The notes beneath the pieces were generated by a model. The model searched no databases and was not told the DNA's origin. It saw only the letters and a list, made by a program, of their open reading frames with translations. A program made the translations under genes and the position numbers. Positions 11,798 to 23,028 of a stretch of 64,000 nucleotides of DNA are shown piece by piece. The DNA lies in the NCBI GenBank assembly GCA_002786065.1, contig NHNY01000013.1, forward strand, positions 419,119 through 483,118. The letters run 5' to 3'. The DNA comes from Microcyclospora pomicola. Its lineage: Eukaryota; Ascomycota; Dothideomycetes; Capnodiales. Position 1 is the stretch's first letter, and each line of letters starts with the position of its first letter.

Positions 11798-13634
11798 TCA
11801 CTCCTCGGGTGCACCAGCTAACGCTTGTACCACCATGTCACTCATTTCAGACCGAGCAGCTCGGTCGTGAGTGTAATCTGCCTGATCTCGTTCTGTGGCA
11901 ATAAAATCCATGTTCTGGTGGATGTAGAACCCTACGGTTTTTTCGATGAATGGTTTCGAAAGGCTGCATGGCTGGAGATTGAATCTCAAAAGTGTCTGAG
12001 AGTGTTCATTAGAGTCAAAGGTCAGCAGTCGTTGCAAGATCAAGATACCTCGATGATAGCTTTGTTAAGCTCCATGGTGGCAACACCACGTCCCAGACAG
12101 CCAAAGCGACCATACCCGAAGCACAGTGACACAGTCTCCGTCATTCGTGACACACGGGTCAGCTCGGCATCGCTGTTGTTCCGTGGAAGCCATCTTTCTG
12201 GCCTGAATATCTCGACATCGGGCCCAAAGATGTCGGCGTGGCGCATCATCCCCCAGCTATTCCAGCCGATCTGAGTACCAGCTGGTGCATACAACGCCTC
12301 TCCGTTCACTTCGATCTTTGCCCCGCCTTCCGGGACACGTTTGGCAAGTAGTCCAGTCACCGGCGGGTACACACGCAGACCTTCTTTGATGCAAGCTTGT
12401 AGGTAGGGCATTAGGCGGGCTTCACTATCCTTGATCACTGGTCGCGATAATCGGCCATCTGCTATGGCCGTGTGGGCCTCGTGAAGCAGACGTCGAAGGA
12501 TTGGAGGGGAGGTCGAGATGAAATGTAGAGTCAGTCGTAACGATGAAGCAGTACTGTCAGATCCGGCTGTGATCTGTGTGAGAGTCTCACTCTCCAGTTC
12601 GCTCTGTGTCAATCCGCGATTTATGAACGAAGCAAGCATATCCTGACGCACTATAGGTTTGCTGCCGAAACGTTCTTGTACACGATCTCTGGCGAAGCCC
12701 ATCACTCGACCAAGACCACGCTTGTCGGTGGACTTGGGTAGTGCTGCTTTGATCATCGGTATGCGGAGGATGTTCGTAAGCTCAGTGTAGACACCGAAGA
12801 CGATGATGGCCGGGAGGAAAGTTGCCAGATTCTCGATATAGCCGAAGGGGTCTTCATCAGCGTCAAGAAAGCCGAAAGCTTGGCCGAACGCGACCTTGGA
12901 TATCACGTCGAGCGTGAAGAAGGACGTGATGTTGCCTAGGTCTAGGGTTTGGAACCGGCCTTCCTCGGACTTGGTCACATACTTGGTCTTCATTAAGTCC
13001 AGCATCTTCAAGAGTGCTGCATCGACATCTTGCTCGAGGGTGAGATTTTCCTTGCCAGAATAGCCGGGGGCCATGCGACTGCGGATGTCTGCATGCTTGC
13101 GCTCATCGATGTACGACGTGATGTTGTCGCGCTCGGGATGGAGCTTGAGAGCAGCATACCATGGACCTCTTGTGAACGTCGATCGAACGGCATTCATACG
13201 TCGCATCAATTCCGGATCGCTGGTGATGAGCATCGATGGCCCAATCCGGGCGGTTGAGCCTGGACACTGCTGTCAGCATGAACTTGAAGCTGTCGGCCCA
13301 GTCGAGTAAGGTAAGTATGCAACGAGGTGTTACAAAAAGTAGCGCCCGACATTGGTGAGACGCGTCGTGGTTAGGTCGGGGCTGCCCCTCCGTGGTAACG
13401 AAAGAAACTGGTCCAGTGCTCTGGGCCACAGGCTTTGTACTCACCATACTTCTGGTTGACCTGGGTGAAGATCTTGTTCATCTCGCCGCTGCCTTGAGTG
13501 CGCAACAGCCATATTCTGGACCAACCGGCGGACCAGTGTCCTCCGAATTGGCTGAGCGATAGGTATGTGCGTACGCTGTGTATGATTACATAGGTAAGCA
13601 CCGCGAGCGTCGCGAACAGTATTCCAGACATCAT
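11798..13634 (-). CDS. Cytochrome P450 monooxygenase
   Basis: Three exons, 13445-13634, 12049-13259 and 11798-11995, join in frame to a 532-residue protein, the normal length for a microsomal P450. Introns of 185 and 53 bases have GTGAGT and GTATCT donors and CAG acceptors. An N-terminal membrane anchor (ILFATLAVLTYVIIHSV) precedes the catalytic domain. Seen in order are the I-helix oxygen-binding motif (AGSDSTASS), the ExxR pair of the K-helix (KEGLRVYPP) and the haem-binding loop FGYGRFGCLGRG with the thiolate Cys at about residue 451. The C-terminal exon gives the usual last strands. It resembles the pisatin-demethylase-like fungal P450s; the substrate is unknown. It sits divergent to a methyltransferase gene, which may or may not be a functional pairing. 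Confidence 0.9.
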
Positions 13635-15396
13635 GTCGGGCAGGCCGGTTGGACTTTGATTGCCTAGGATTGTGGTGCAGAACGAGCTTGACCATATACG
13701 CGGGACCACACAGCAGGGTCCAGAGATTCCGCAGGCGGCTCGTTGGCGACCAGCGAGGCGTCTGCTCGGCGGGCAAAGCACAGCGACAGAGTCTAGGGGC
13801 TGGATTGTTGACAAAGAGAATACTCTGCCGTGACAATCGTGGACACTCGGTGCAAACAGAGCACACTTGACCTACCAGGCAGTGGATCTCGGCCGTTCGA
13901 GGTCCCCAGCGGTTGCGATGAAAGGACACTTACCCTCCATGCGCTTGGGAGCAGCCCCTGCGCAGAAGATCGCGGAGATGCCACGGAACTACAGCCCTAC
14001 ACACACACAAGGGGGTTAGAAGATATGGATATGGGATTCTATGAACGGTGGGCAAATAATCCCGCGAGATTTGGATGAAAGCAGTCTTGCCATTCACTAG
14101 GTCATTTTAAACTTCGGCAAAGCCCAGGCGGGCCTAAAAAGCTAAGGGAAACACCACCACCAGTTATGGGCACGGGTAGTGCTAAATGATGCCCAGCACT
14201 TGTGTTCCGCAGACTGATGAAGATGATAGAGGTGCCCACTATCGTGCTCAGCATGCTGGGTTGCTGCAAATAGGCCCGGCACGGTTGTGATGGTTCATGC
14301 ATCGTCCTGCAGGAGGTCGATGCTGATTGGTATGCCTCCCACGCTCCATGCCGATACTGCTTCAGCCCATGAGGTCCAAGTTGCACGAGCATGAATTGCC
14401 ACGTCCCTGGGCTAGACCGCTCCTCGGCGAGCACGGCATCCCTCCCACACTCTACGGAATATGGTGTTCGCTTCACATGACTTGGACCTGGGGCGATTGG
14501 GCCCATCTCATGATTGCTGGTGCGCCGTCGTGAGCGAGATGCTTATGGCGCGCATGCAACCTGCCAAGTCATACCGCTGGATCTGCTGGGGAACGTGCAA
14601 CATAACACTCCTTAGCCCCATAGTTCTACCAGTAGCTGCAGACGGGTGTCGCGGATCGATGCACCATCCGACTCAAAGCAGGCTATACCAGGGCCACATT
14701 GTTGGCACAAGCATGGTCGACTGACACTCCCACGCCTGCCTCCATCAAATGTCAGCGCGCGTGCTTGGGCTTGCGTTTCCCGCGGATCCCTGCATGAACA
14801 CCGAGCCTCCCTCGCTTCTGCGTTACAGTATGTAGACATCTCCCGCATCGCTTATATCTACTTGTCTGTACTGTACGGAGTAGTTTGTAGCTTCTCGCAG
14901 AATGCAATTCCTCGCCGGCCGCTTTGCGGTGGTTCATCAGGAGCCAGCATGCCAGTGTGGGGTTAGAAGTAAGGCTGGGACCTCTGCGATCTTGGACATA
15001 TCATCCTTTGCTCGCATCGCCTCGAGATCTTGGATCTTGGCTGTACCCGATGCTATACCGACAGTCTGGCGCAATGCTCGCACAATCGGCAGCTTGTGCG
15101 TCAGCACGGTCTATGTGTGTTTCGCAACCCTGGCAGTGATGCGACTTGCTATCTTTCGATCATAGTGTCGTGCGTGGATGCGTTGGTTACTTGATCGTCG
15201 CTTCAACGTCCTTCTTCATAAGAACACATGGTCTGCTACTCCGGCCTTCGCTGATCCTCGTGACGCCCTGTCTCTTTGCGCCTCGAAATCGATTGCTTAT
15301 AGACTCAGCGTGTTGGGCAGACTCCCTTCTGTCCGTTGAGTCTCTGAACCTTTGGAGTTAATTTCTGGGATATCGTCGAATCGACAGATCACGACA
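13635..15396. other. Intergenic region between divergent P450 and methyltransferase genes
   Basis: This 1.76 kb contains the upstream regions of both genes. Only short ORFs are present and none is protein-like. An alternative in-frame Met for the methyltransferase lies at 15352, and the P450 frame is open upstream to 13814. Confidence 0.45.
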
Positions 15397-17001
15397 ATGA
15401 ACGCAGGAAGCAACCAACATGAAGAGCGCAGCAAGCCACCACGTGCGACCTTCTTACCCGAAGCCTCCTCGTGTGTTATTGCTCCGAGGGAGGCTGCCGC
15501 AGCAGAAAATTTTGATCGAGACAAGGGCAACCAGAGTTCTACTTTGAGTGTGCACGTAAGGGATCAACTCGACGGTCCACCGGATAGCACACCTCAGCAA
15601 GGAGACGTTGTGCAGCAGGCCGTGGGTAGTCTTCCACCGAATCAATTAGCGGAGGAACAGGAGTTGGAAGTTGATGTGCGTTGACTTCCCTTGGTCCAAT
15701 CTTGTTCCCAATTTCGCATTCATTGTAGGGCTTGTCTCATGACATGCATATCAGGAGCAAGACAGTGATTCTGCGCTTGGAAGCGACAGGTTTGTTTCGA
15801 GCTGTGAAGCACATGTTGGGACGTAAGGGCTGACAGATATCATAGCGAAACTGTGACCACCTCATTGACAGATTCAATCTACAACTACAGAAGGGAGCAC
15901 GGTCGAACGTATCATGGTATGTTTATCACAACTACCAGTCTCTGCGGTCGTTCGGAGAAGACTTTTTGAAATATAGCTGACGAGAAGCAGCATACAAGGA
16001 TGGCAAGTATATCTTTCCTAATGATGAGGTATGTAGCAGCATCCTGTGACGTCCCGAACATCCTACTCATCGTCTTCAGCGAGAAGCGGACAGACTGGAT
16101 CTCCAACATCATATCCTCCAGTTCACCTATGGCAATAACCTTCACTTTGCGCCGTTGAATGACCCCAAACATGCCATCGATATTGGTACAGGCACGGGCA
16201 TCTGGGCTGTGGACTTCGCCGACGAGTATCCGAACTGCCAGGTCACAGGCATTGATCTCAGTCCAGGTCAACCCACTCTGTTCGTACACTTAATCTGTTA
16301 TGAAGTCGAGACTTCACTAACCGCCACAGTGTGCCTCCCAACTTGAAGTTTGTCATCGACGACGCTGAAGATCAATGGGTCTACAGCGAGCCCTTCGATT
16401 ACATCCACGCTCGGCTGATGAATGGTTGCTTCTCTGATTGGCCACAGTTTTTCCGCCAGACCTATCAGTCAGTGTCCTTGTCACGTACTGCTGTATTTTC
16501 CGGGAAAGATAGCTGACTCCTTGTACTAGGAATCTCGAGCCAGGCGGCTGGCTGGAAGTTCAAGACTACGGCTTGCCTGTGACCTCTGCAGACGGGACGC
16601 ACGTAGGCACTGACCTGACTCGGTGGGGTGAACTCTTGTCGGTAGCTTCTGCTGCCTTGGGACGACCCATGGGCTCGGCCGAGTGCAGCGACTTACATGT
16701 CGACCGAATGAGAGATGCAGGCTTTGTCGACATCCAAACGCGAATGTTCATGTGGCCTTCCAACGGATGGCCTAAAGATCCATTCATGAAAGAGTTGGGA
16801 CGATGGAATCAGATCAACATTCTGGACGGCCTCGAAGGATTTTGCCTTGCATTGCTCACGCGAGGGCTCGGCTGGCGGAAGGAGGAGGTCGACGTCCTCG
16901 TCGCACGGGTCAGCCGCGATCTCAAGGACAGGAAGATCCATGCCTACTTCCCCATGCCGGTGGTGTACGGCAGGAAGCCCTACTCTTACGAAGTGGTATG
17001 A
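15397..17001 (+). CDS. LaeA-like SAM-dependent methyltransferase
   Basis: I place seven exons: 15397-15675, 15755-15789, 15837-15916, 15991-16028, 16080-16279, 16330-16467 and 16530-17001. They join in frame to 413 residues. The first 95 or so residues are polar and disordered. The methyltransferase core follows, with YRREHGRTYHAYKDGKY, the family's NDE..R.DLQHH block, SAM motif I (AIDIGTGTGIWAVDF, about 176-190), acidic loop IDDAEDQW, FDYIHARLMNG, and NLEPGGWLEVQDYG. These are the blocks of the fungal TAM/LaeA-like group. LaeA itself is a nuclear regulator of secondary metabolism, but this group is large and most members are uncharacterised, so I do not claim it is LaeA. The donor at 16280 is GTTCGT; the choice is supported by a better family match. 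Confidence 0.82.
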
Positions 17002-18061
17002 GGTTGAGCCGGGGTTCAAGGCTGCCAGTTTGAATGAACATACAAGAAGAAGCTTTCCAGACTCACACTTGCGCACGAAATCTCTGCGTGAGTGAAAGCT
17101 GTACCGAAGCAGGTGAGAACATCTCACATAACCGTCAGCAATATTGTAGACATATGCTATGACGGCTGCAGAATGATCGCTCGCAACCAACACCCTGCAT
17201 TGACTATTCTTGCCTTTGGGCAGCGACTGTGGGACATGATCATATCCTAGTTGGTAGTGTGATGAGTCTGCAAAGGTCTGCAGTAGCGTGCCTTTTTGGG
17301 CAGTTGAACTTTCGCATTCATGCATGCCTACTCGGCTCAGTGATAGGGGCTGAATCGCGGTGTTCTGAATCTCTTCCGTTCCTTGATTGAAACCCCAGCT
17401 GTCTGCTTCTCTTGAACGGTCTTACTATGTGGCCAATATCTAGACAACACTACGAGGGACCACCGCAGCCTTGTGATACGCAACACATGGATGCAGACAT
17501 CGGAGAATGATTGTAGCAGAGGTGGGGTTTGATGCAATGCCCATCATTTCTCCACTGCAGTCTGGGCACCACATCGAGGTGTAACGTGGTGCGAGTATCT
17601 GCATATGTGATGTGCGATTGTCGTTTTTGCGCACAGCTACACAAACGGTTCCAGTCCGTCCGTCTACTTGTCGATTTTTTGCTTTCCTCGCGGCTAGTGG
17701 AGCAAATGGCCTGAACGTCTCTAGTGGAGACTGTCGCAGTGCCTGACATCGGGAGGCGCTTCCATCCGCCAATCGGAAAGTCGCAGATTCAGGGCAGCGG
17801 CCGGCACGGGTCCGGGCCTCGATGCTTGTTGCAGTAGACTGTAACCGCGTCACGTAACTCAGCCTCTCAGCCTCATTCCCGGCTCAGCTCGACTCTTCCC
17901 TCTCACCACAATGCTCCATGGCTACCGTGCTCAACACGTTCATTGACTATCGCACGCCTTGTCTTCCTCCCTTTTGCGAGTTTCTTCCTTCTAGTCCTTG
18001 CCTGGGCTCCTGCTGATACATTGTTGCGATTTTTGGTTGACACACTGCGCTTACGTCCGTC
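17002..18061. other. Intergenic stretch, no gene recognised
   Basis: About 1.06 kb with no convincing ORF. The last 200 bases are C/T-rich and probably contain the promoter and leader of the carboxypeptidase gene. Confidence 0.45.
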
Positions 18062-20263
18062 ATGCACACTTTCTTGTCGCTACCACCCGCTCTTGTGACG
18101 CTTGTCATCGCATTCGCTCTACCTAAGACTACCTCCGCGGGCTATCCTCCGCCAGCCACATACCAAAACGTCCTCAAGTCACCGCTAAACTCTTCCATCT
18201 CCATTTCATACAAACAACCAGATGCAGGCACTTGCGAGACCGCATTCAGCACACAAAAGCAGTACACCGGCTATATCGGCATCCCATCGCATACCCTCTC
18301 CAAAATCCAGCAAAACTATCCGATCAACACGTTTTTCTGGTTTGTGGAAGCTCGCCAAACACCCGAGACTGCGCCATTGACGATATGGCTCAATGGCGGG
18401 CCCGGCTCAAGCAGCATGGTTGGCTTCTTCAATGAGATGGGACCTTGTCAAGTGGTACAAGTGGAGGATGGAAGCTATGGGACACAGACACGCATGTGGG
18501 GCTGGGATCGCAGCAGTAACGTGCTGTTCATCGACCAGCCCTCCCAAGTGGGCTTCTCGTTCGATGTAGCCACGAATGCGTCCTACGACCTCTTGACCCA
18601 GTCGGTGTTCGAACCTCCAACATCTACCAACACCAGCTTGCCAAGCTACATGTACCTCAACGGGACCTTTGGTACAGCTAGCGACGAGGATGCTGTGCCA
18701 TATGCTAATACTGCCAATACTACTGAGATTGCGGCTCAGGCAACCTGGCATTTCCTCCAATCCTGGCTTGCAGCGTTCCCGCAGTACAACCCAGCGGTAC
18801 GACCGAATGCGACCACCGTCGCGCAGAATGTGACAGTCGGAGTGAACCTCTTCACCGAATCCTACGGTGGAAAGTTCGGACCTGTCTTTGCATCGTATTT
18901 CCTGGAGCAAAACCAGCGACGACTAAACGGATCCATCCCGTACAACAGCACCCTTGCAATCGAGCTCGAGTCTGTGGGGATCATGAGTGGTCTTATCGAT
19001 GACCTCGTGCAAGACCAGTACTATCCATACTTTGCATATAACAATACATACGCCATACAAGCAATCAGCGCAACAGACGAGCTCAACGATATCACAATGT
19101 ACGATGAGGCAAACGGGTGCATGGCACAAATACAAAGTTGCAGGACGGCAATGAATAGCACGGACCCAGACGGATACGGGGACGTGGCATCGACCAACGA
19201 GCTTTGTATGCAGGCACAATACGCCTGTAACGCCATCGTTGAGACGTACTCTGCGACTGGATACAATGTCTATGACATTCGCGAGAAGGTGCCAAGTCCC
19301 AATCCCCCGGCAGCATATGCAGAGTATCTGAACCAAGAGGGCGTTCTGGCGGCGATTGGGGCACAGGTCAACTATACCGAGTCCTCCAAATATGTTTCGG
19401 ACGGCTTCATTGCAACGGGAGACACGATCCGTGGTGGTCAAATTGAGGATCTCGCTTATCTCCTCAGCCAAGGCATTCGTGTCGCACTCATATATGGCGA
19501 TGCAGACTTCATCTGCAACTGGTACGGTGGCGAAGCCGTGAGCCTGGCGATTGCTGCGGCACTCCCAGATTATCCCACCAATGCTCCAATCAACGCGGTT
19601 GGTGCGATGGGCGGTACGTCTTACTCCGTTGGGTTCCCATCTGCAGGGTATGCCGAGATCGTGGTCAACAGCTCGTACGTCGGCGGGTCGGTTCGACAAT
19701 ATGGCAATTTCTCCTTTAGCCGGATTTACGATGCTGGACATCTGATACCATACTTCCAGCCGGAGACGGCATTCACCGTCTTCACCCGCATCATACAAGG
19801 TGACGACATAGCTACGGGAGATACGATTGACCTGTCAAGTTTTGGCTCCACCGGTCCTGCAAACTCGACACATACGAATGTTGCTCCTACAGTGTCCCCG
19901 TCGCCGACTTGCTGGACACGCGCCTGGAACGCAACATGTTCCTCCGACGACCTTGAAGCAATGCTCGCAGGCTCGGGCACGGTTGCAAACGGGATCTATT
20001 ACCGGGACGGCAGTGTGGTACTTCCCAGCAGTACCGTCGTTGCCGGGCTCCCGGACGAACCCATGAGCACGACAAGCTCAGGAGTGGCGCTCAGCGATGG
20101 GACCGCGGGTACTGCACAGCTGACTGGGGTATACACTGCGTCCGGCACGCCGAGCCCCTCGAGTCAGGCTTCCTCTACTCGATCTACGACGACTGGTGAG
20201 ATGAGAGGCGGGTTAATCATGATGTTGATAGGACTGATAGGAGGTGTGCTAGTCATGCTGTAA
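18062..20263 (+). CDS. Secreted or GPI-anchored serine carboxypeptidase (peptidase family S10)
   Basis: A single exon of 733 residues. It opens with a signal peptide (about residues 1-26). S10 signatures are all present: substrate-binding WLNGGPGSSS (about 109-118), the nucleophile in TESYGG (Ser267), catalytic Asp480 in YGDADFICNWYGG and His560 in DAGHLIPYFQPE. Many N-x-S/T sites and Cys residues fit an extracellular or vacuolar glycoprotein. The last 100 residues are Ser/Thr-rich and end in a hydrophobic stretch (GGLIMMLIGLIGGVLVML), which suggests a GPI anchor on the cell surface. These enzymes remove C-terminal residues from peptides in acidic conditions, usually for nutrition. Confidence 0.92.
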   Translation: MHTFLSLPPALVTLVIAFALPKTTSAGYPPPATYQNVLKSPLNSSISISYKQPDAGTCETAFSTQKQYTGYIGIPSHTLSKIQQNYPINTFFWFVEARQTPETAPLTIWLNGGPGSSSMVGFFNEMGPCQVVQVEDGSYGTQTRMWGWDRSSNVLFIDQPSQVGFSFDVATNASYDLLTQSVFEPPTSTNTSLPSYMYLNGTFGTASDEDAVPYANTANTTEIAAQATWHFLQSWLAAFPQYNPAVRPNATTVAQNVTVGVNLFTESYGGKFGPVFASYFLEQNQRRLNGSIPYNSTLAIELESVGIMSGLIDDLVQDQYYPYFAYNNTYAIQAISATDELNDITMYDEANGCMAQIQSCRTAMNSTDPDGYGDVASTNELCMQAQYACNAIVETYSATGYNVYDIREKVPSPNPPAAYAEYLNQEGVLAAIGAQVNYTESSKYVSDGFIATGDTIRGGQIEDLAYLLSQGIRVALIYGDADFICNWYGGEAVSLAIAAALPDYPTNAPINAVGAMGGTSYSVGFPSAGYAEIVVNSSYVGGSVRQYGNFSFSRIYDAGHLIPYFQPETAFTVFTRIIQGDDIATGDTIDLSSFGSTGPANSTHTNVAPTVSPSPTCWTRAWNATCSSDDLEAMLAGSGTVANGIYYRDGSVVLPSSTVVAGLPDEPMSTTSSGVALSDGTAGTAQLTGVYTASGTPSPSSQASSTRSTTTGEMRGGLIMMLIGLIGGVLVML

Positions 20264-20724
20264 CGGAAGCTGTAAGAATAATGAATAGAAACGGCTATGC
20301 GGACCTTTGTCCCTTGACAGAGAACATAATCTCAAAAGTTACATGACACTCTGTGCATGAATGGCACTCATTGCGATTCTGATTCGTCTTAGTTCGTACG
20401 TGATGAAGAGACTTGCGAGGCCGATGTGCACATAGCCCGCGAATAGGAACCATTCTCTGTTGAAAGGTGAACAGATGCACGCCTCTGATGATATGATGTA
20501 TGCTTCTATGTACAAGACCCGCACTCACAAGTCGACGTTTCCCTAACGTGAAATCATGCATGTTTCGTCAATCTCGTTATCATGAGTGGCTTAAAAATGG
20601 GCAACGAAACAGTTTGGGCCTTCACAGGTGATAGTTCCCCGGCCAATGTACAAGCCTCGGGGAAGCATGCAGACCACACGACCAAAGACCCCGAAGACTC
20701 AGAGAGAGAAACCTCAATCCCGCT
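20264..20724. other. Intergenic between convergent genes
   Basis: The 3' flanks of the carboxypeptidase (plus) and the acyltransferase (minus) meet here. No other element is seen. Confidence 0.5.
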
Positions 20725-23028
20725 TCACAAGTCCTTCTTCGCCTGCTCCGGCTCAAAGTCCTCACTCAACTCTTCCCCGTGCAGATGCGCACCATCGCGA
20801 TCGGACTCCCGACCCCGACCTTCCTCGCTTTCTCGTCTGCGGCCTCGCTCACGCATCGCATCGTGTAGGTTCTTGCTGACCTCTTCCATGTTGGACGAGG
20901 AGCCGATGGTGCTGAACCCGGTACCAGACTTCCGATTGAACGGTGTGCTTGATCCATCGTTCGCTGAGCCTGGTCCATGGCTGCGGCTTCGGCTGCGGTT
21001 GGGAGTTCCTGGGCGAGTGGCGAAAATGCCCACACTGCCAAGGTCACTGAAGCTCTCGTTGGGCGGCAGGGATGATGTGCCGATGACATTGGCCTGCGAA
21101 GGATTTGGAGACGAAGTTGGCGTGAACGCGAGAGCATCCTGGTCAGTTGTGCTTCGAGTGCGGGATGGAGTGCCCGGTCTGCTGCGATCGGGGGAGTGCA
21201 GAGGGTGTGTCGGATCGGAGATGATGCGCTGGTGATCGAAATCTGGAAACAACTCCGGACCCAATTCGTTGATGATCTCGTTGACCTGTTCCTGCAACCT
21301 TTGTCGAGTCTCTCTGAGCTTCACAAAGGTATTGCTGGTGCCAGGGTTGATCGACAGCATAAGCGGCCGCAACGACTTGAATATGTCAAGTCCGATCTCG
21401 CCGAATCGCAAGGCAGCAAAGCAGACGGCTGGGAAGAAGAAGATACCAAAAATGCAGACCAGCCACAGAGGAACCCAGTCTGGCACACGGCCACCAATCC
21501 GATTGTACCACACCCAGTACATGAGCAGCGTATTGTAGATACCATTCAGTGTTGGCGCCAGAGCGAGGGACACCAAGATCTTCCACGTCGCAACCACATC
21601 TCTGGCCTTAACCTTGACGGACGATGCTGCTAGAGCTTCCTTGGCTTTGATGTTGGATATGACCTTACCAGTGATGAAGATTGGCGAGAAGAGCACCAGA
21701 CCAGGAAGTACAGCAATGCTCAGTACCGTGAGTTTCGCGACACGGTAGATGAGCATAAAGACGACCTTATACCAAGTAAACTTGGCGTATGACAGTTGAT
21801 GATCGCGGACATTGAGTCGAAAGAGCGTTCGATGGTAGTCCAGCACAGATCGTTTCAGGTTTTGGATGCGAGGATCGTCTTTATAGGTATTGTAGCCTTT
21901 CAGTAACCGGCGGTTAAGCTCCACCACCATCGAAAGCGGCAAGTGCTTTCCTTTGGGATTGTATAGTCGTCGAACGGCCTGTATCAGCATCAACGTGTCG
22001 TAATCAGGAGCCTGTGTCGTGACCGCCGCTAACCGTTCGTAAACAATTTCAAGCACTCTCGCCGTAGCCCCTCGGCGATCGCCACCCTTGTACTGATCTA
22101 CAAGCATAGGATCGATCTCGATAGGAGCGCCAAACTCAATGACGGCTCGTGACCGGAATTTGTGGGCGTGGAAATAGTTCATACCAACGGGGACGATCGT
22201 GACGCCGCAGTCTGGATCTTCCGCTAGAGAGCCCAGTGCCATGATAGCTAGACCAGCCTTCAGAGGGAGCAGATCGGTGCGGTCATGACTGCCGCCTTCC
22301 GGAAAGATGCCGATGCAACCTCCTTGTCCAATCCTCTTGAACACTGCATCGTATACTGCGCTCTGGTCCACATGAGGAGCCACGCTGAAACGCGTGCCCT
22401 CGAACGTTTTTCCTTTCCCTTCACCCCGTCCATCATCATCGCCAACCGCCTTCCCCTTCAACTGCTTCGTGGCCACATCTCCTTTGAACGGCTTTTTCAA
22501 CTTGATCTCATCTGGCCCAAGGATTTCTGCAATCTCGGCATTGGCAGCGGTATTGTTCACAGTTGGCAGGACAAGCAGTCCGCCTACCTGGTACTCCGGA
22601 TCCTTGAAGTTGGTGCCAGTCCCCTTGACAAGAGATGGATCTGCTTCTGGATCAGGCAGGTATATTTTACCCTGCGCCGGTTTCTTCAAATCGAGCGCCC
22701 TGCCTACCGGGACCGACCCCACCAGTCCCGCCGCAAACCCCACAAATGCACGTTTCATACTCTTCGCGGCGATGAGGAAGGAGATCTGGCGTTTGGCATC
22801 TTGACGGACGACGCGCATGAGGATGAGAGGATCGACGAACTGGTTGGCATGAGGGGCGGCGACGAAGATGACGGGACCTTTGCGTGGGATGCGCCATGTG
22901 CTACGAGGGTGGATCTCACGGAAGAAGATATCGACGACGACGGTGAAGATCCAGAGGAACACGTCGTATACGACGCTTTCGGCTCTTTGCTTGCTTTTGG
23001 CCTTGCGGTCCATGGTGGGTTTGGCCAT
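20725..23028 (-). CDS. GPT2: Glycerol-3-phosphate / dihydroxyacetone-phosphate acyltransferase (Gpt2/Sct1 type)
   Basis: A single 767-residue exon. It catalyses the first acylation of glycerolipid synthesis, making lysophosphatidate from glycerol-3-phosphate in the endoplasmic reticulum. Acyltransferase block I (PHANQFVDPLILM, about 59-71) and block III (FPEGGSHDRTDLLPLKAG) are clear, split by the long insertion typical of the Gpt2/Sct1 family. Hydrophobic segments near IYRVAKLTVLSIAVLPGLVL and VPLWLVCIFGIFFFPAV give the membrane anchors. The C-terminal 150 residues are Ser/Arg-rich and look disordered, with possible phosphorylation sites as in the yeast enzymes. The start Met is followed at once by conserved sequence. 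Confidence 0.93.
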   Translation of the reverse strand: MAKPTMDRKAKSKQRAESVVYDVFLWIFTVVVDIFFREIHPRSTWRIPRKGPVIFVAAPHANQFVDPLILMRVVRQDAKRQISFLIAAKSMKRAFVGFAAGLVGSVPVGRALDLKKPAQGKIYLPDPEADPSLVKGTGTNFKDPEYQVGGLLVLPTVNNTAANAEIAEILGPDEIKLKKPFKGDVATKQLKGKAVGDDDGRGEGKGKTFEGTRFSVAPHVDQSAVYDAVFKRIGQGGCIGIFPEGGSHDRTDLLPLKAGLAIMALGSLAEDPDCGVTIVPVGMNYFHAHKFRSRAVIEFGAPIEIDPMLVDQYKGGDRRGATARVLEIVYERLAAVTTQAPDYDTLMLIQAVRRLYNPKGKHLPLSMVVELNRRLLKGYNTYKDDPRIQNLKRSVLDYHRTLFRLNVRDHQLSYAKFTWYKVVFMLIYRVAKLTVLSIAVLPGLVLFSPIFITGKVISNIKAKEALAASSVKVKARDVVATWKILVSLALAPTLNGIYNTLLMYWVWYNRIGGRVPDWVPLWLVCIFGIFFFPAVCFAALRFGEIGLDIFKSLRPLMLSINPGTSNTFVKLRETRQRLQEQVNEIINELGPELFPDFDHQRIISDPTHPLHSPDRSRPGTPSRTRSTTDQDALAFTPTSSPNPSQANVIGTSSLPPNESFSDLGSVGIFATRPGTPNRSRSRSHGPGSANDGSSTPFNRKSGTGFSTIGSSSNMEEVSKNLHDAMRERGRRRESEEGRGRESDRDGAHLHGEELSEDFEPEQAKKDL

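Noticed and set aside
15397-17001. Calling the methyltransferase LaeA itself
   Set aside because: The blocks are shared by a large LaeA-like group, and nothing in the sequence singles out the global regulator.
18923-19798. 291-residue minus-strand ORF
   Set aside because: Antisense shadow of the serine carboxypeptidase coding sequence.
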